Shown here piece by piece: positions 1 to 8,228 of a stretch of 64,000 nucleotides of DNA (its first letter is position 1; each line of letters starts with the position of its first letter). The DNA lies in NCBI RefSeq assembly GCF_900162725.1, contig NZ_LT799418.1, forward strand, positions 1,267,315 to 1,331,314, in the 5' to 3' direction. Origin of the DNA: Parabacteroides sp. Marseille-P3160. Lineage in GTDB: Bacteria > Bacteroidota > Bacteroidia > Bacteroidales > Tannerellaceae. Both the position numbers and the translations under genes were made by a program. The notes beneath the pieces were generated by a model. The model worked only from the letters and a program-made list of their open reading frames with translations. It did no database searches and had not been told where the DNA came from.

Positions 1-1470
1 CAGCTTTCCAAGCAGGTAGATCCCGAGCAAAGCGAAAATAACGATCCACAGCACCAGGAAGACCTCGCGGTCCAAAATGCGCCAACCGTAGGCCAGGTCG
101 GCCACCGATAAGAATTTCAATGCCAGCGCCAGTTCGAGGAAGCCCAGCGTCACTTTGACCGAATTGAGCCAGCCTCCCGACTTAGGCATGCTCTGCAACC
201 AGGTGGGGAAGATGGCGAAGAGGCTGAATGGAATGGAGAGCGCCAGGGCAAACCCGAACATCCCGATAGCCGGGCCGGTGACCGACCCTTGGGAGGCGGC
301 CTCTACCAACAATGTCCCGATAATCGGGCCGGTGCAGGAGAAAGACACCAGAACCAGCGTGAATGCCATGAAGAAGATGCTGATAATGCCGGTGGTCGAG
401 TCGGCCTTGCTGTCCAGTTTATTCGTCCATGAAGAAGGCAATACCAGTTCGAAGGCGCCGAAAAACGAGACGGCGAACAGCACTAACAACAGGAAAAACA
501 GTATGTTGAAGATGGCGTTGGTCGACAAGTCGTTCAATGCCGATGCTCCGAATATACCCGTGATAAGCAGTCCGAGGATCAGGTAGATTACGATGATGGA
601 CAACCCATAGGCCAAAGCGCTTTGGATCGCTTTCCGTCTTTGTTTGTTTCGTTTCAGGAAGAAGCTGACCGTCATAGGGATCATCGGCCATACGCAGGGC
701 GTCAGCAAAGCGAGCAAGCCGCCGGCAAAGCCGGCCAGGAAGATATAGAGCCAGGCCATGCCGCTTGCGTTCAGCGAAGTGTCCCCGAATGCCTTCAACT
801 CGTCGACGACCGGATCCCATAAGGAAACCTGATTCGTCAGTTCTCCGGTGATGTTGGCGGAGGTGTATTCCGTGCCTTCCGCCGAAGAATCCTTTTCACC
901 GGCTATTGCCTGGGTGGAATCCGTCTCTCCCGAAATGGTGGCCGTATCGGCCGGTTCGCCTGCCGTTACCTCTCCTTCCGCGGGCAGGAGGGCGGCTATC
1001 GCCTTCGTCCGGGTAATGTGTTTCCGGTCGAAAGTAAAACTTTCCCTTTCCGGGGGCAGGCAGGTTTCGTCGTTGCAAGCCATATATTCGACTTCCCCGG
1101 AGATTTTGAATTTCTTCGGGTCGGTTACTTTCAGTTTCTGGGAGAAAGAGACCGAGCCGGGAAACCAGCGGAGATCCATGTTGAACATTTCGTCATGTAC
1201 GGTCACCGGCTTGACTGAAGGCGTCGGCTTCCCGACGAGTTCCGCTCCACGCAGGGTCTCGAATGTAAAGCTAGTGGAAATCGGGCCCCCTTCCGGCAGG
1301 TTCATATCATAGATATGCCAGCCTTTATTGGCATTGGCGGTAAAAACAATCTCTTTATCAAGTGTCTCCGAATCAATCAGCTTAATTGTCCATTTGACCG
1401 GAGTCAAGATTTGCGCTTGCCCGGCGAGAACGATAAAAGTGGCCAGTAAACTTAAAACAATCCTTCTCAT
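1..1470 (-). CDS. dsbD: Protein-disulfide reductase DsbD, 3' part beyond left edge
   Basis: Membrane protein that carries reducing power from cytoplasmic thioredoxin to the periplasm. The frame is open from ATG 1470 to base 1 (490 codons), so the end, probably including the thioredoxin-like domain, lies outside the window. Seen: a signal peptide (about residues 1-20), an N-terminal DsbD-alpha-like domain with the redox pair CNDETC, an acidic Ser/Thr-rich linker, then a hydrophobic DsbD/CcdA-type core. The core holds the expected membrane cysteines in TPCVWPMIP and SFSCTGP. A consensus promoter lies just upstream (1494-1523). Divergent from valS. Confidence 0.93.
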   Translation of the reverse strand, partial: MRRIVLSLLATFIVLAGQAQILTPVKWTIKLIDSETLDKEIVFTANANKGWHIYDMNLPEGGPISTSFTFETLRGAELVGKPTPSVKPVTVHDEMFNMDLRWFPGSVSFSQKLKVTDPKKFKISGEVEYMACNDETCLPPERESFTFDRKHITRTKAIAALLPAEGEVTAGEPADTATISGETDSTQAIAGEKDSSAEGTEYTSANITGELTNQVSLWDPVVDELKAFGDTSLNASGMAWLYIFLAGFAGGLLALLTPCVWPMIPMTVSFFLKRNKQRRKAIQSALAYGLSIIVIYLILGLLITGIFGASALNDLSTNAIFNILFFLLLVLFAVSFFGAFELVLPSSWTNKLDSKADSTTGIISIFFMAFTLVLVSFSCTGPIIGTLLVEAASQGSVTGPAIGMFGFALALSIPFSLFAIFPTWLQSMPKSGGWLNSVKVTLGFLELALALKFLSVADLAYGWRILDREVFLVLWIVIFALLGIYLLGKL

Positions 1471-1493
1471 ATATTTATTCCTTAAAAGAGAGA

Positions 1494-1523
1494 CAAATGT
1501 AGCGGATTTATATGAGACTACAA
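1494..1523 (-). promoter_or_regulatory. Bacteroidetes sigma-A promoter of dsbD
   Basis: On the minus strand: TTG (1523-1521), a 19-base spacer and TACATTTG (1501-1494). This matches the TTG-N19-TAnnTTTG consensus exactly. The -7 box lies 23 bases before the dsbD start. Confidence 0.75.
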
Positions 1524-1651
1524 GTATTCCGTATTTGAAACAATGCTTAAAAAACGGTGGAAAGCAGGTGGAAAACGGCGGATTGGAGTTCCTGCATCCG
1601 GCCGGCTGAACTTAATCGCTGGAAAGCAGGGATTATAGTCGCTATTTTTCC

Positions 1652-1659
1652 TATTTTTG
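1652..1659 (+). promoter_or_regulatory. Probable -7 box of valS
   Basis: TATTTTTG matches TAnnTTTG and lies 72 bases before the valS start. No clear TTG -33 element is seen at the right distance. Confidence 0.45.
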
Positions 1660-1731
1660 CAACGGAAAAAGCGAAACCCGGTTCCCGGGAGCCGCGCGGA
1701 TGATAATAAAAAGTTGTAGAAAAATAGAATT

Positions 1732-4356
1732 ATGGAAATTGCAAGCAAGTATGATCCTTCGAATGTAGAAGAAAAATGGTACCGATATTGGGTGGAGAAC
1801 GGTTATTTCTCCTCCAAGCCGGACGGACGTGAACCGTATACAATCGTTATCCCTCCGCCGAATGTTACCGGAGTGCTTCACATGGGACATATGCTTAATA
1901 ATACCATTCAGGACATCCTGGTGCGACGTGCGCGGATGTTGGGCAAGAACGCTTGCTGGGTGCCGGGTACGGATCATGCTTCTATCGCTACCGAAGCCAA
2001 GGTGGTGGGCCGCCTGGCCGCCCGGGGGATAAAGAAAACGGATCTTTCACGGGAGGATTTCCTGAAATATGCCTGGGAATGGAAGGAAGAGCACGGAGGT
2101 ATTATCCTGCGGCAGTTGCGCAAGCTGGGGGCGTCGTGCGACTGGGATCGCACTGCGTTTACGATGGATGAGATCCGTTCGGAGAGCGTGATCCGCGTTT
2201 TTGTCGATCTGTATGACAAAGGGTTGATCTACCGGGGCGTGCGCATGGTCAACTGGGATCCGAAGGCACTGACGGCTCTTTCGGACGAAGAAGTCATTTA
2301 TAAGGAGGAACACAGCAAGTTATACTACCTGCGTTACCGGATTGAAGGCGAAGACGGGTATATTGTGGTAGCGACTACTCGTCCGGAGACAATCCTGGGG
2401 GATACGGCCGTTTGTGTAAATCCGAACGATCCGAGGTATACTTATCTGACAGGGAAGAAGGTGATTGTCCCCTTGGTCAATCGCGCCGTACCGGTTATCC
2501 GGGATGAATACGTGGATATCGACTTCGGAACCGGCTGCCTGAAGGTTACGCCGGCGCATGACGTCAACGACTATATGCTGGGCGAAAAATATAACTTGCC
2601 GGTCATCGATATCTTTAATGACAACGGGACGATCAGCGAAGCCGGCGGCTTGTACATAGGGCAGGATCGTTTTGAGGTGCGGACGCAGATTGCCAAGGAC
2701 TTGGCTGCCGCCGGGCTGTTGGAGAAGGAGGAGGCCTATAATAACAAGGTGGGATACTCCGAGCGTACGAACGTGGTGATCGAACCGAAGCTGTCCATGC
2801 AATGGTTCCTGAAAATGGAAGAATTGGCCAAACCGGCTCTCAAGGCGGTGATGGAGGATGATATCCGGTTTTATCCGGCGAAGTTTAAGAATACCTATCG
2901 CTACTGGATGGAGAATGTGAAGGACTGGTGCATCAGCCGCCAATTATGGTGGGGGCACCGGATTCCGGCCTACTTCCTGCCGGAAGGCGGCTTTGTCGTT
3001 GCCGAAACGGAAGAAAAAGCGTTGACGCTTGCAAAGGAAAAGACAGGCCATCCGGAGCTGACGGCGGCCGATCTCCGGCAGGATGAAGATTGCCTCGATA
3101 CCTGGTTCTCTTCCTGGCTGTGGCCTATTTCCCTTTTCAACGGGATCTTGGAACCGGAAAATGAGGAGATCCGGTATTATTACCCGACGAATGATCTGGT
3201 GACGGGCCCGGATATTATCTTCTTCTGGGTGGCAAGAATGATCATGGCGGGATATGAATATAAAAAGGAAAAACCTTTTAAGAATGTCTATTTTACCGGA
3301 ATAGTCCGCGACAAGCTGGGGCGGAAGATGTCCAAATCCCTCGGTAATTCGCCGGATCCTTTGGCGCTGATCGAACAATACGGTGCGGACGGCGTGCGGA
3401 TGGGGCTTATGTTGACGGCGCCTGCCGGAAACGATCTTCCTTTTGACGAAAGCCTTTGCGAACAAGGACGTAATTTCAATAATAAGGTATGGAACGCTTT
3501 CCGCCTGATCAAGGGGTGGACGGTCGACGAAACGATCGCACAGCCGGAAGCTTCCGCCGTGGCCATCCGCTGGTTTAAGCAACGGATCAGCCGGACGATC
3601 GAGGAGGTCAACGATTCCTTCGACAAATACCGCCTGAGCGAGGCCTTGATGGATATCTATAAATTGTTTTGGGATGAATTCTCTTCCTGGTACCTGGAGA
3701 TGGTGAAGCCGGGATACGAACAGCCGATCGACCGGACGACTTACCGGGCGACCCTCGGGTTTTTCGACGATCTTCTGCGCTTGTTGCATCCTTTTATGCC
3801 TTTTATTACGGAAGAACTCTGGCAGTTGCTGGAACCCCGCCAAAAGGGAGAAAGCATCATGATCTCGGCGATGGCGGAAGCGCAGGCCGTCGATACGGCA
3901 TATCTCGGCTCTTTCGAGATCGTAAAGGAGATTGTCAGCGGGGTACGCACCTTGCGTTTGCAGAAGAATATCCCCAACAAGGAAGCCCTCGATTTGGAAG
4001 TCATCGGCGAGCATGACAGCCATTTCAATCCGGTCATAGAAAAGATGTGTAACCTTTCTGCGATCCGCACCGTAAAGGAAAAATCGGAGGGAGCGATCCC
4101 GTTTCTTGTCCGGACGACCGAATACGCTGTTCCGATGGGGAATCTGATCAATGTGGAAGAGGAATTAGCAAAGCTGAAAGAGGAATTAAAATACCAGGAG
4201 GGCTTTTTGAAGTCAGTCTTGAAGAAGTTGGGAAATGAGAATTTTGTCGGCAAAGCCCCCGCCTCCGTCATTGAGAACGAACGCAAAAAACAGGCGGATG
4301 CCGAAAGCAAAATCAAGTCGATCGAAGAGAGTATCATTGCATTACGTAAAAAGTAA
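1732..4356 (+). CDS. valS: Valine--tRNA ligase
   Basis: Cytoplasmic class Ia synthetase that charges tRNA-Val and edits mis-charged threonine. 874 aa, the usual length. Seen: the HIGH signature as HMGH at residues 50-53, the CP1 editing domain with [10 protein letters not shown] near 214 and [12 protein letters not shown] near 266, and the KMSKS loop at 532-536. The alpha-helical anticodon-binding domain follows. The C-terminal arm (about 805-874), rich in Lys/Glu heptads, is the coiled coil typical of ValRS. A single clear ATG start follows an AT-rich leader. The next gene begins 43 bp downstream, so read-through is likely. Confidence 0.98.
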   Translation: MEIASKYDPSNVEEKWYRYWVENGYFSSKPDGREPYTIVIPPPNVTGVLHMGHMLNNTIQDILVRRARMLGKNACWVPGTDHASIATEAKVVGRLAARGIKKTDLSREDFLKYAWEWKEEHGGIILRQLRKLGASCDWDRTAFTMDEIRSESVIRVFVDLYDKGLIYRGVRMVNWDPKALTALSDEEVIYKEEHSKLYYLRYRIEGEDGYIVVATTRPETILGDTAVCVNPNDPRYTYLTGKKVIVPLVNRAVPVIRDEYVDIDFGTGCLKVTPAHDVNDYMLGEKYNLPVIDIFNDNGTISEAGGLYIGQDRFEVRTQIAKDLAAAGLLEKEEAYNNKVGYSERTNVVIEPKLSMQWFLKMEELAKPALKAVMEDDIRFYPAKFKNTYRYWMENVKDWCISRQLWWGHRIPAYFLPEGGFVVAETEEKALTLAKEKTGHPELTAADLRQDEDCLDTWFSSWLWPISLFNGILEPENEEIRYYYPTNDLVTGPDIIFFWVARMIMAGYEYKKEKPFKNVYFTGIVRDKLGRKMSKSLGNSPDPLALIEQYGADGVRMGLMLTAPAGNDLPFDESLCEQGRNFNNKVWNAFRLIKGWTVDETIAQPEASAVAIRWFKQRISRTIEEVNDSFDKYRLSEALMDIYKLFWDEFSSWYLEMVKPGYEQPIDRTTYRATLGFFDDLLRLLHPFMPFITEELWQLLEPRQKGESIMISAMAEAQAVDTAYLGSFEIVKEIVSGVRTLRLQKNIPNKEALDLEVIGEHDSHFNPVIEKMCNLSAIRTVKEKSEGAIPFLVRTTEYAVPMGNLINVEEELAKLKEELKYQEGFLKSVLKKLGNENFVGKAPASVIENERKKQADAESKIKSIEESIIALRKK

Positions 4357-4399
4357 ACCATTCCGCCATGCGGGTTGTTTGAATAAAAAAAGGGAAAAT

Positions 4400-5431
4400 A
4401 TGAAAAAGTGGATCTGTCTGTTCTTACTCGGGTTGTTGACTTCCTGTGCCTCTACTTCTTATTTTTCGATTGATACATTCAATCCGGCAACCCTGACGTT
4501 CCCTTCGACGGTGAAGAAGCTGCTCATCGTCAATAATGCGAATCCGCAGCCTTCCACCTCCGGCTATGAGTATAAACTGTTGGGAATGGTGCAGGATACG
4601 GCGAAGGCAAGCGCCGACAGTGCGGCTTTCGATCTCTGCCGTACGTTGGGGGAAACGATTGTGGCATCTCCTTATTACGAGGATGTATTGCTTTATGACG
4701 GTATTTACAGGCAGGATAAATCCTATCTTTCGGACGAAAGGCTGCCACCGGAAAGGGTGGAAGAACTTTGCGAAGCCAATGGGGTGGATGCCGTCGTTTC
4801 GCTGGACCGTCTTTTATTCAAAACGAAACGGACGATCCGGGCGGTCGGGTCCGGATACTTGGAAGGAGCAGTCGACGTAGACCTTGCCGGCATACTAAGG
4901 ATTTATCTGCCCGGGCAAGAGAAAATATGGGGAACTATCTTGCTGGGAGACAGCTTGAGATGGGAAGAAGCAGCCCTTAGCAAGGAAGAGATGGAAATAG
5001 TTCTTCCGCCTACCGAAGAATGTTTACGTGCGGCTGGCCGTTATGAAGGTGAAAAGTCGTATGTCCATTTCGTGCCTTTCTGGGAAAGCGAGACCCGTTG
5101 GTATTATAAGGAAGCGAATTCCCGTTGGAAGGAGGCGTATGCCTATGCCAAGGATGGCAAATTGGATAAAGCGGCCGGTATCTGGGCGGATCTGTTTGAG
5201 AAGACTTCCGATGCGGTTCGCAAAGCCAAGGCTGCCGCCAATATCGCTGTTTGCCGGGAGCTTCAAGGGAATTTGGAGGAGGCTTTGAAGTGGGCGGAAG
5301 AGGCGACCGGGCTGTTGGGTAGCGAGGCGGGTGAAGAAAACCAATACGCCCTCTATCAGAAGGCCTATGCGGAGAGAATGAGGATCAGGGTCGAGGCGGA
5401 TAAAAAGCTTAATCTTCAATTAAGGGATTAA
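4400..5431 (+). CDS. DUF6340-type lipoprotein
   Basis: 343-aa predicted lipoprotein of unknown function. The start at 4400 is chosen because it gives a compact type II signal peptide (MKKWICLF, lipobox LLTSC, Cys about residue 17). The open frame continues upstream into valS without a better start. The mature N-terminus (ASTSYFSIDTFNPATLTFP) resembles what I recall of the Bacteroidetes DUF6340 family. The C-terminal part (about 235-335) is Ala/Lys/Glu-rich helical sequence that looks like TPR-like repeats (WKEAYAYAKDGKLDKAAGIW, then LQGNLEEALKWAEEA). It probably shares the valS transcript. Family name from memory; function unknown. Confidence 0.75.
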   Translation: MKKWICLFLLGLLTSCASTSYFSIDTFNPATLTFPSTVKKLLIVNNANPQPSTSGYEYKLLGMVQDTAKASADSAAFDLCRTLGETIVASPYYEDVLLYDGIYRQDKSYLSDERLPPERVEELCEANGVDAVVSLDRLLFKTKRTIRAVGSGYLEGAVDVDLAGILRIYLPGQEKIWGTILLGDSLRWEEAALSKEEMEIVLPPTEECLRAAGRYEGEKSYVHFVPFWESETRWYYKEANSRWKEAYAYAKDGKLDKAAGIWADLFEKTSDAVRKAKAAANIAVCRELQGNLEEALKWAEEATGLLGSEAGEENQYALYQKAYAERMRIRVEADKKLNLQLRD

Positions 5432-5457
5432 TCCCCTGCCGGTAATAAAATATTTAC

Positions 5458-5465
5458 TACATTTG
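5458..5465 (+). promoter_or_regulatory. -7 box of the 152-aa gene
   Basis: TACATTTG is an exact TAnnTTTG match 34 bases before the ATG at 5500, so this gene can be transcribed apart from the lipoprotein before it. No good -33 element is visible. A perfect 12-bp palindrome GGGATTAATCCC (5424-5435) overlaps the preceding stop codon. Confidence 0.5.
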
Positions 5466-5499
5466 GCAGTTATTTGAAAAGATATAAAAAAAGAGAAAA

Positions 5500-5958
5500 A
5501 TGAATAATGCAAAGGTACAATCAGTCATTGAGTCGGTCTTTTCCCTGGCGATAGAAAAGTTAGGGAAGGACGGGGTTGCGAATGTCGTCAGTGATTTGTA
5601 TGTACAGCTCGATTTCGAAACCGGAGAATTGCAAATCTATGGCGACGATAATCTCCTATTGGAAAAAATCGTTGTTTTCGATTGGTTAAACGCTTCCTTT
5701 GAAGATGAGGAGGCCTTCAATAACGAAGCGATTGCAGCCATTAAAGTCGCTTTAGCCAATCTTTCTTCAAAAGGACTATTTGAACATCCTTGTGTTTTGA
5801 AACCATTTTCCGTCAGCCTGGTAGATGAAGATTTCACTATTTTGGAAGAACTCTTGTTCCTTGACGATGAACTTTTACGCCTGGATGATCCCTTATTGAA
5901 AAACTTGGATGAAGATTTGGATGATTTTTTAGACAAACTTCTTTCAGATGTGAAATAG
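5500..5958 (+). CDS. Acidic cytoplasmic protein of unknown function
   Basis: 152 aa, no signal peptide or membrane segment. I do not recognise the family. The N-terminal part reads as alternating helix and strand. The last 30 residues are strongly acidic and leucine-rich, with repeated D/E-L-L-x-L-D-D spacing (for example DDELLRLDDP). That could be an amphipathic helix or a partner-binding tail. Codon use matches the core genes around it, and it has its own -7 box. A tRNA-Thr gene starts 31 bp downstream. Real gene likely because of the clean start, promoter and tight packing. Confidence 0.7.
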   Translation: MNNAKVQSVIESVFSLAIEKLGKDGVANVVSDLYVQLDFETGELQIYGDDNLLLEKIVVFDWLNASFEDEEAFNNEAIAAIKVALANLSSKGLFEHPCVLKPFSVSLVDEDFTILEELLFLDDELLRLDDPLLKNLDEDLDDFLDKLLSDVK

Positions 5959-5972
5959 AGTTGCTACCTTTG
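5942..5972 (+). promoter_or_regulatory. Promoter of tRNA-Thr
   Basis: TACCTTTG at 5965-5972 is an exact -7 box 17 bases before the tRNA. TTTC at 5942-5945 is a weak -33 element about 19 bases upstream. It overlaps the end of the preceding coding sequence. Confidence 0.65.
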
Positions 5973-5989
5973 CCCCTCGAAAAACAAAG

Positions 5990-6062
5990 GCCGAAATGGC
6001 TCAGTTGGTAGAGCAATTCATTCGTAATGAATAGGTCGCCGGTTCGAGTCCGGCTTTCGGCT
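5990..6062 (+). tRNA. tRNA-Thr (anticodon CGT)
   Basis: 73-nt cloverleaf. Acceptor GCCGAAA/TTTCGGC, D-stem GCTC/GAGC with loop AGTTGGTA, and anticodon stem ATTCA/TGAAT. The loop is TTCGTAA, with anticodon CGT at 6023-6025. The T-arm is GCCGG-TTCGAGT-CCGGC. The discriminator base is T and CCA is not encoded, as is common in Bacteroidetes. A promoter and a terminator flank it. Confidence 0.97.
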
Positions 6063-6072
6063 CACAGAATTA

Positions 6073-6104
6073 AGCAGTTACTAAAACAGTAGCTGCTTTT
6101 TTTT
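6073..6104 (+). terminator. Intrinsic terminator after tRNA-Thr
   Basis: Stem AGCAG-TACT / AGTA-CTGCT with single mismatched bases, loop AAAAC, followed by eight T residues. Confidence 0.8.
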
Positions 6105-6159
6105 ATGCGGAAAGTCGTAGGGTTTATCGTTACTGCGGTTGCAGCCTGGGGTGGTATGA

Positions 6160-6810
6160 TTAAATCAGCTTATCGACAATAAATACAATGTATATAGCGG
6201 AAGAAGAAATGTCTCTGATAACTTTGAAGGACGTGGCATCTATGCCTTCCTCCTTTATCATTTTTTTTAAAGAGGCAATGGCTTGTTTCGATTTGTATTT
6301 GACCGTCCTTTCGTTCAGATTCAGTATTTTTGCTGTTTCTTTGATGGTATAACCATCCCGATGGAGCATCATAAAGATTTCTCCCATCTTATCAGGAAGA
6401 TCTTTCAATATGCTATCAATTACGGACCCCAGTTCTTTTATATCGTATTCTTCCGATACATGCGTATAAGAAAATTTATTCTCAACACTGTCCAATGTTT
6501 CATGTTTTGCCAAAGCAATCACATTCATACTTTCCTTGCGGTAGAAATCAAGCACACGGAATAATAAATAGTTGGAAAGGAATCCTTTTGCATCACCGTC
6601 AGCATTGCATTTGATCTTTGAAGGTTGTATCCATACCTCAATCCAAAAATCCTGCATAATCCCTTCCGCCAGTTCAGTATCTTGAATGCGGAAACGGGCT
6701 TTACTCAGTAATGATTTATTGTATTTGCGATACAGGTAGTTAAAAGCATTCGCATCTTTACGAGCTATTGCTTCAAGCAATTCCTGATCAGACACTACTT
6801 CATTATTCAT
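6160..6810 (-). CDS. ECF-type RNA polymerase sigma factor
   Basis: 216-aa sigma-70 family factor of the Bacteroidetes ECF group. Region 2 is at about residues 20-65 (AFNYLYRKYN... DTELAEGIMQDFWIEVW). The region 4 helix-turn-helix is at about 135-185 (GYTIKETAKILNLNERTVKYK). A hydrophobic tail follows at the C-terminus (SSSAIYIVFIVDKLI). The start is placed at ATG 6810: the longer frame begins at a TTG (6834) lying inside a perfect -7 box (6832-6839), so it cannot be translated from that promoter. It is divergent from a FecR-type anti-sigma gene and an STN-bearing SusC. It should therefore drive that SusC/D operon when ligand is sensed; this is inference from the family. Confidence 0.9.
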   Translation of the reverse strand: MNNEVVSDQELLEAIARKDANAFNYLYRKYNKSLLSKARFRIQDTELAEGIMQDFWIEVWIQPSKIKCNADGDAKGFLSNYLLFRVLDFYRKESMNVIALAKHETLDSVENKFSYTHVSEEYDIKELGSVIDSILKDLPDKMGEIFMMLHRDGYTIKETAKILNLNERTVKYKSKQAIASLKKMIKEEGIDATSFKVIRDISSSAIYIVFIVDKLI

Positions 6811-6831
6811 TGTTCGAATTATAATCCGAGA

Positions 6832-6839
6832 CAAAAATA
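6832..6839 (-). promoter_or_regulatory. -7 box of the ECF sigma gene
   Basis: TATTTTTG on the minus strand, an exact TAnnTTTG, 21 bases before ATG 6810. It suggests the sigma gene itself is read by the housekeeping sigma factor. No TTG at the standard -33 distance. Confidence 0.45.
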
Positions 6840-7110
6840 CATCAAGCGTATTACAGTAGTGTTTAAGTCTTGTTTCTTTATTGTTAAGTAAATCATCTTC
6901 CCTGATAAAATTGATAACTATAAACGAACACAGTCATAGTTATGATTTTTTTACAGGATTTCCTTTCGACGCATCCTCCACTCATTTGGCGTAACAGATT
7001 CGGAACAAAAATGTAACATTTTCGTTGCCCCTTTCTTCTGAAAAATCTACGATTAGTATATAAAGGGGCTAAAGTCTCTTTGAGGTTATTTAAAAGATTA
7101 ACGATGCGTT

Positions 7111-8193
7111 ATGAAGCAGAAGAAACAGATAAACATGGATAAGGAACATAAAAAACTCTTGCACTCTCTCAATTGGGTTACAGGGGTTCTGAAACGTTAT
7201 TTTGACGGTAAGCTGAAAGAGCGGGAAAAAGAAATTGTAGAGGAACAGCTGAAGGTGATAGACCGGCGGGCAGAGCGGGAAAATAGCCTGACAGAAAAAC
7301 AATTGAATGAAAGTGATGAACGAATCAGGAAGCAGATTCTTCTTCGGTTGGGTTTAGAGGATCCGGAAAAAGAAACGGAAAGACGTACGTCTGTCCCTCC
7401 CAAACCGATCTGGGCTACTACTGTTTCGTCCTTTAGAAAATATGCCGCCGTGGCCGCGTTACTTGTAGCCGTAATTGTGACATCCTATTTTATTTTTAAC
7501 AAGCTTCCTTTTCTGAAGAGCGAAGGCACAGAGCTGCTTCAAGCCAAGACGATACTGCTTCAAACCGGAGAGACCGAGATGAAAAAGGTGATTCTTCCCG
7601 ACGGAACAACGATTTACCTGAATAATAATACCCGCCTCTCTTATTATTCTGATGAGTTTAATAAAAAGGAAAGAGAAGTAACTCTCGAGGAAGGTGAAGC
7701 ATTCTTTGAGGTGGCTAAGAATGATAAGAAGCCATTTATCGTTCATAGCGGAGATATTGCAACCACAGTAAGAGGTACCTCTTTCAACATTAAAGCATAT
7801 AGCATGCTGGAGGATATTGTTATCAGTGTCCGAACGGGTATTGTGGATGTTACTGCGGAAGAAAAAATGCTTGAACAGCTAACTGTGAACCGGCAGATTA
7901 TTATAAATAAAAGCACGGAACAATTTACAAGCGGCAAAATTGATTGGCAAAATGCTGTAGGCTGGATGGACAATAGGCTTGTGTTGTATGATGCCGGTAT
8001 CAATGAGTTAAAACTTCGTTTGCAACAACAATTTGACATACAAATACAGATCGCACAAGATGTCCTTGAGGATGTCCGCTTTACAGCATCGTTCAGGGCG
8101 GATGCCAGCTTGGAGGATGTAATGGAAATCCTAAATACTCTTTATGGGATCAATTACCGGATAAAAGATAATACCCTAATTATAAATGAATAA
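7111..8193 (+). CDS. FecR-family anti-sigma factor
   Basis: 360-aa inner-membrane protein expected to hold the divergent ECF sigma factor inactive until a TonB-dependent receptor signals. The cytoplasmic N-terminal part (1-105) is charged. One membrane helix lies at about 111-129 (YAAVAALLVAVIVTSYFIF). The periplasmic FecR domain spans about 145-245 (TTIYLNNNTRLSYYSDEF, TTVRGTSFNIKAY). A C-terminal DUF4974/STN-like domain follows at about 285-358. An internal Met at residue 9 (7135) is an alternative start. The SusC gene with an STN domain begins 35 bp downstream, the usual sensor arrangement. Confidence 0.93.
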   Translation: MKQKKQINMDKEHKKLLHSLNWVTGVLKRYFDGKLKEREKEIVEEQLKVIDRRAERENSLTEKQLNESDERIRKQILLRLGLEDPEKETERRTSVPPKPIWATTVSSFRKYAAVAALLVAVIVTSYFIFNKLPFLKSEGTELLQAKTILLQTGETEMKKVILPDGTTIYLNNNTRLSYYSDEFNKKEREVTLEEGEAFFEVAKNDKKPFIVHSGDIATTVRGTSFNIKAYSMLEDIVISVRTGIVDVTAEEKMLEQLTVNRQIIINKSTEQFTSGKIDWQNAVGWMDNRLVLYDAGINELKLRLQQQFDIQIQIAQDVLEDVRFTASFRADASLEDVMEILNTLYGINYRIKDNTLIINE

Positions 8194-8228
8194 AGAAAGA
8201 ATTAAAAACTCAATTTTTAGGACACAAA

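Noticed and set aside
155-1312. Plus-strand open frames over the first 1.3 kb
   Set aside because: The minus frame encodes a complete DsbD-type sequence through the left edge; the plus frames are its antisense shadows.
2944-4023. 359-codon open frame antisense to valS
   Set aside because: Shadow of the valS reading frame; no promoter, start context or recognisable domain.
5990-6062. tRNA-Thr as integration site of an island covering 6-28 kb
   Set aside because: No integrase and no repeated copy of the tRNA 3' end seen downstream; the tRNA is intact with its own terminator.
6105-6182. 25-codon frame after the tRNA terminator (MRKVVGFIVTAVAAWGG)
   Set aside because: Starts right after the terminator T-run, has no promoter and overlaps the sigma factor gene end.
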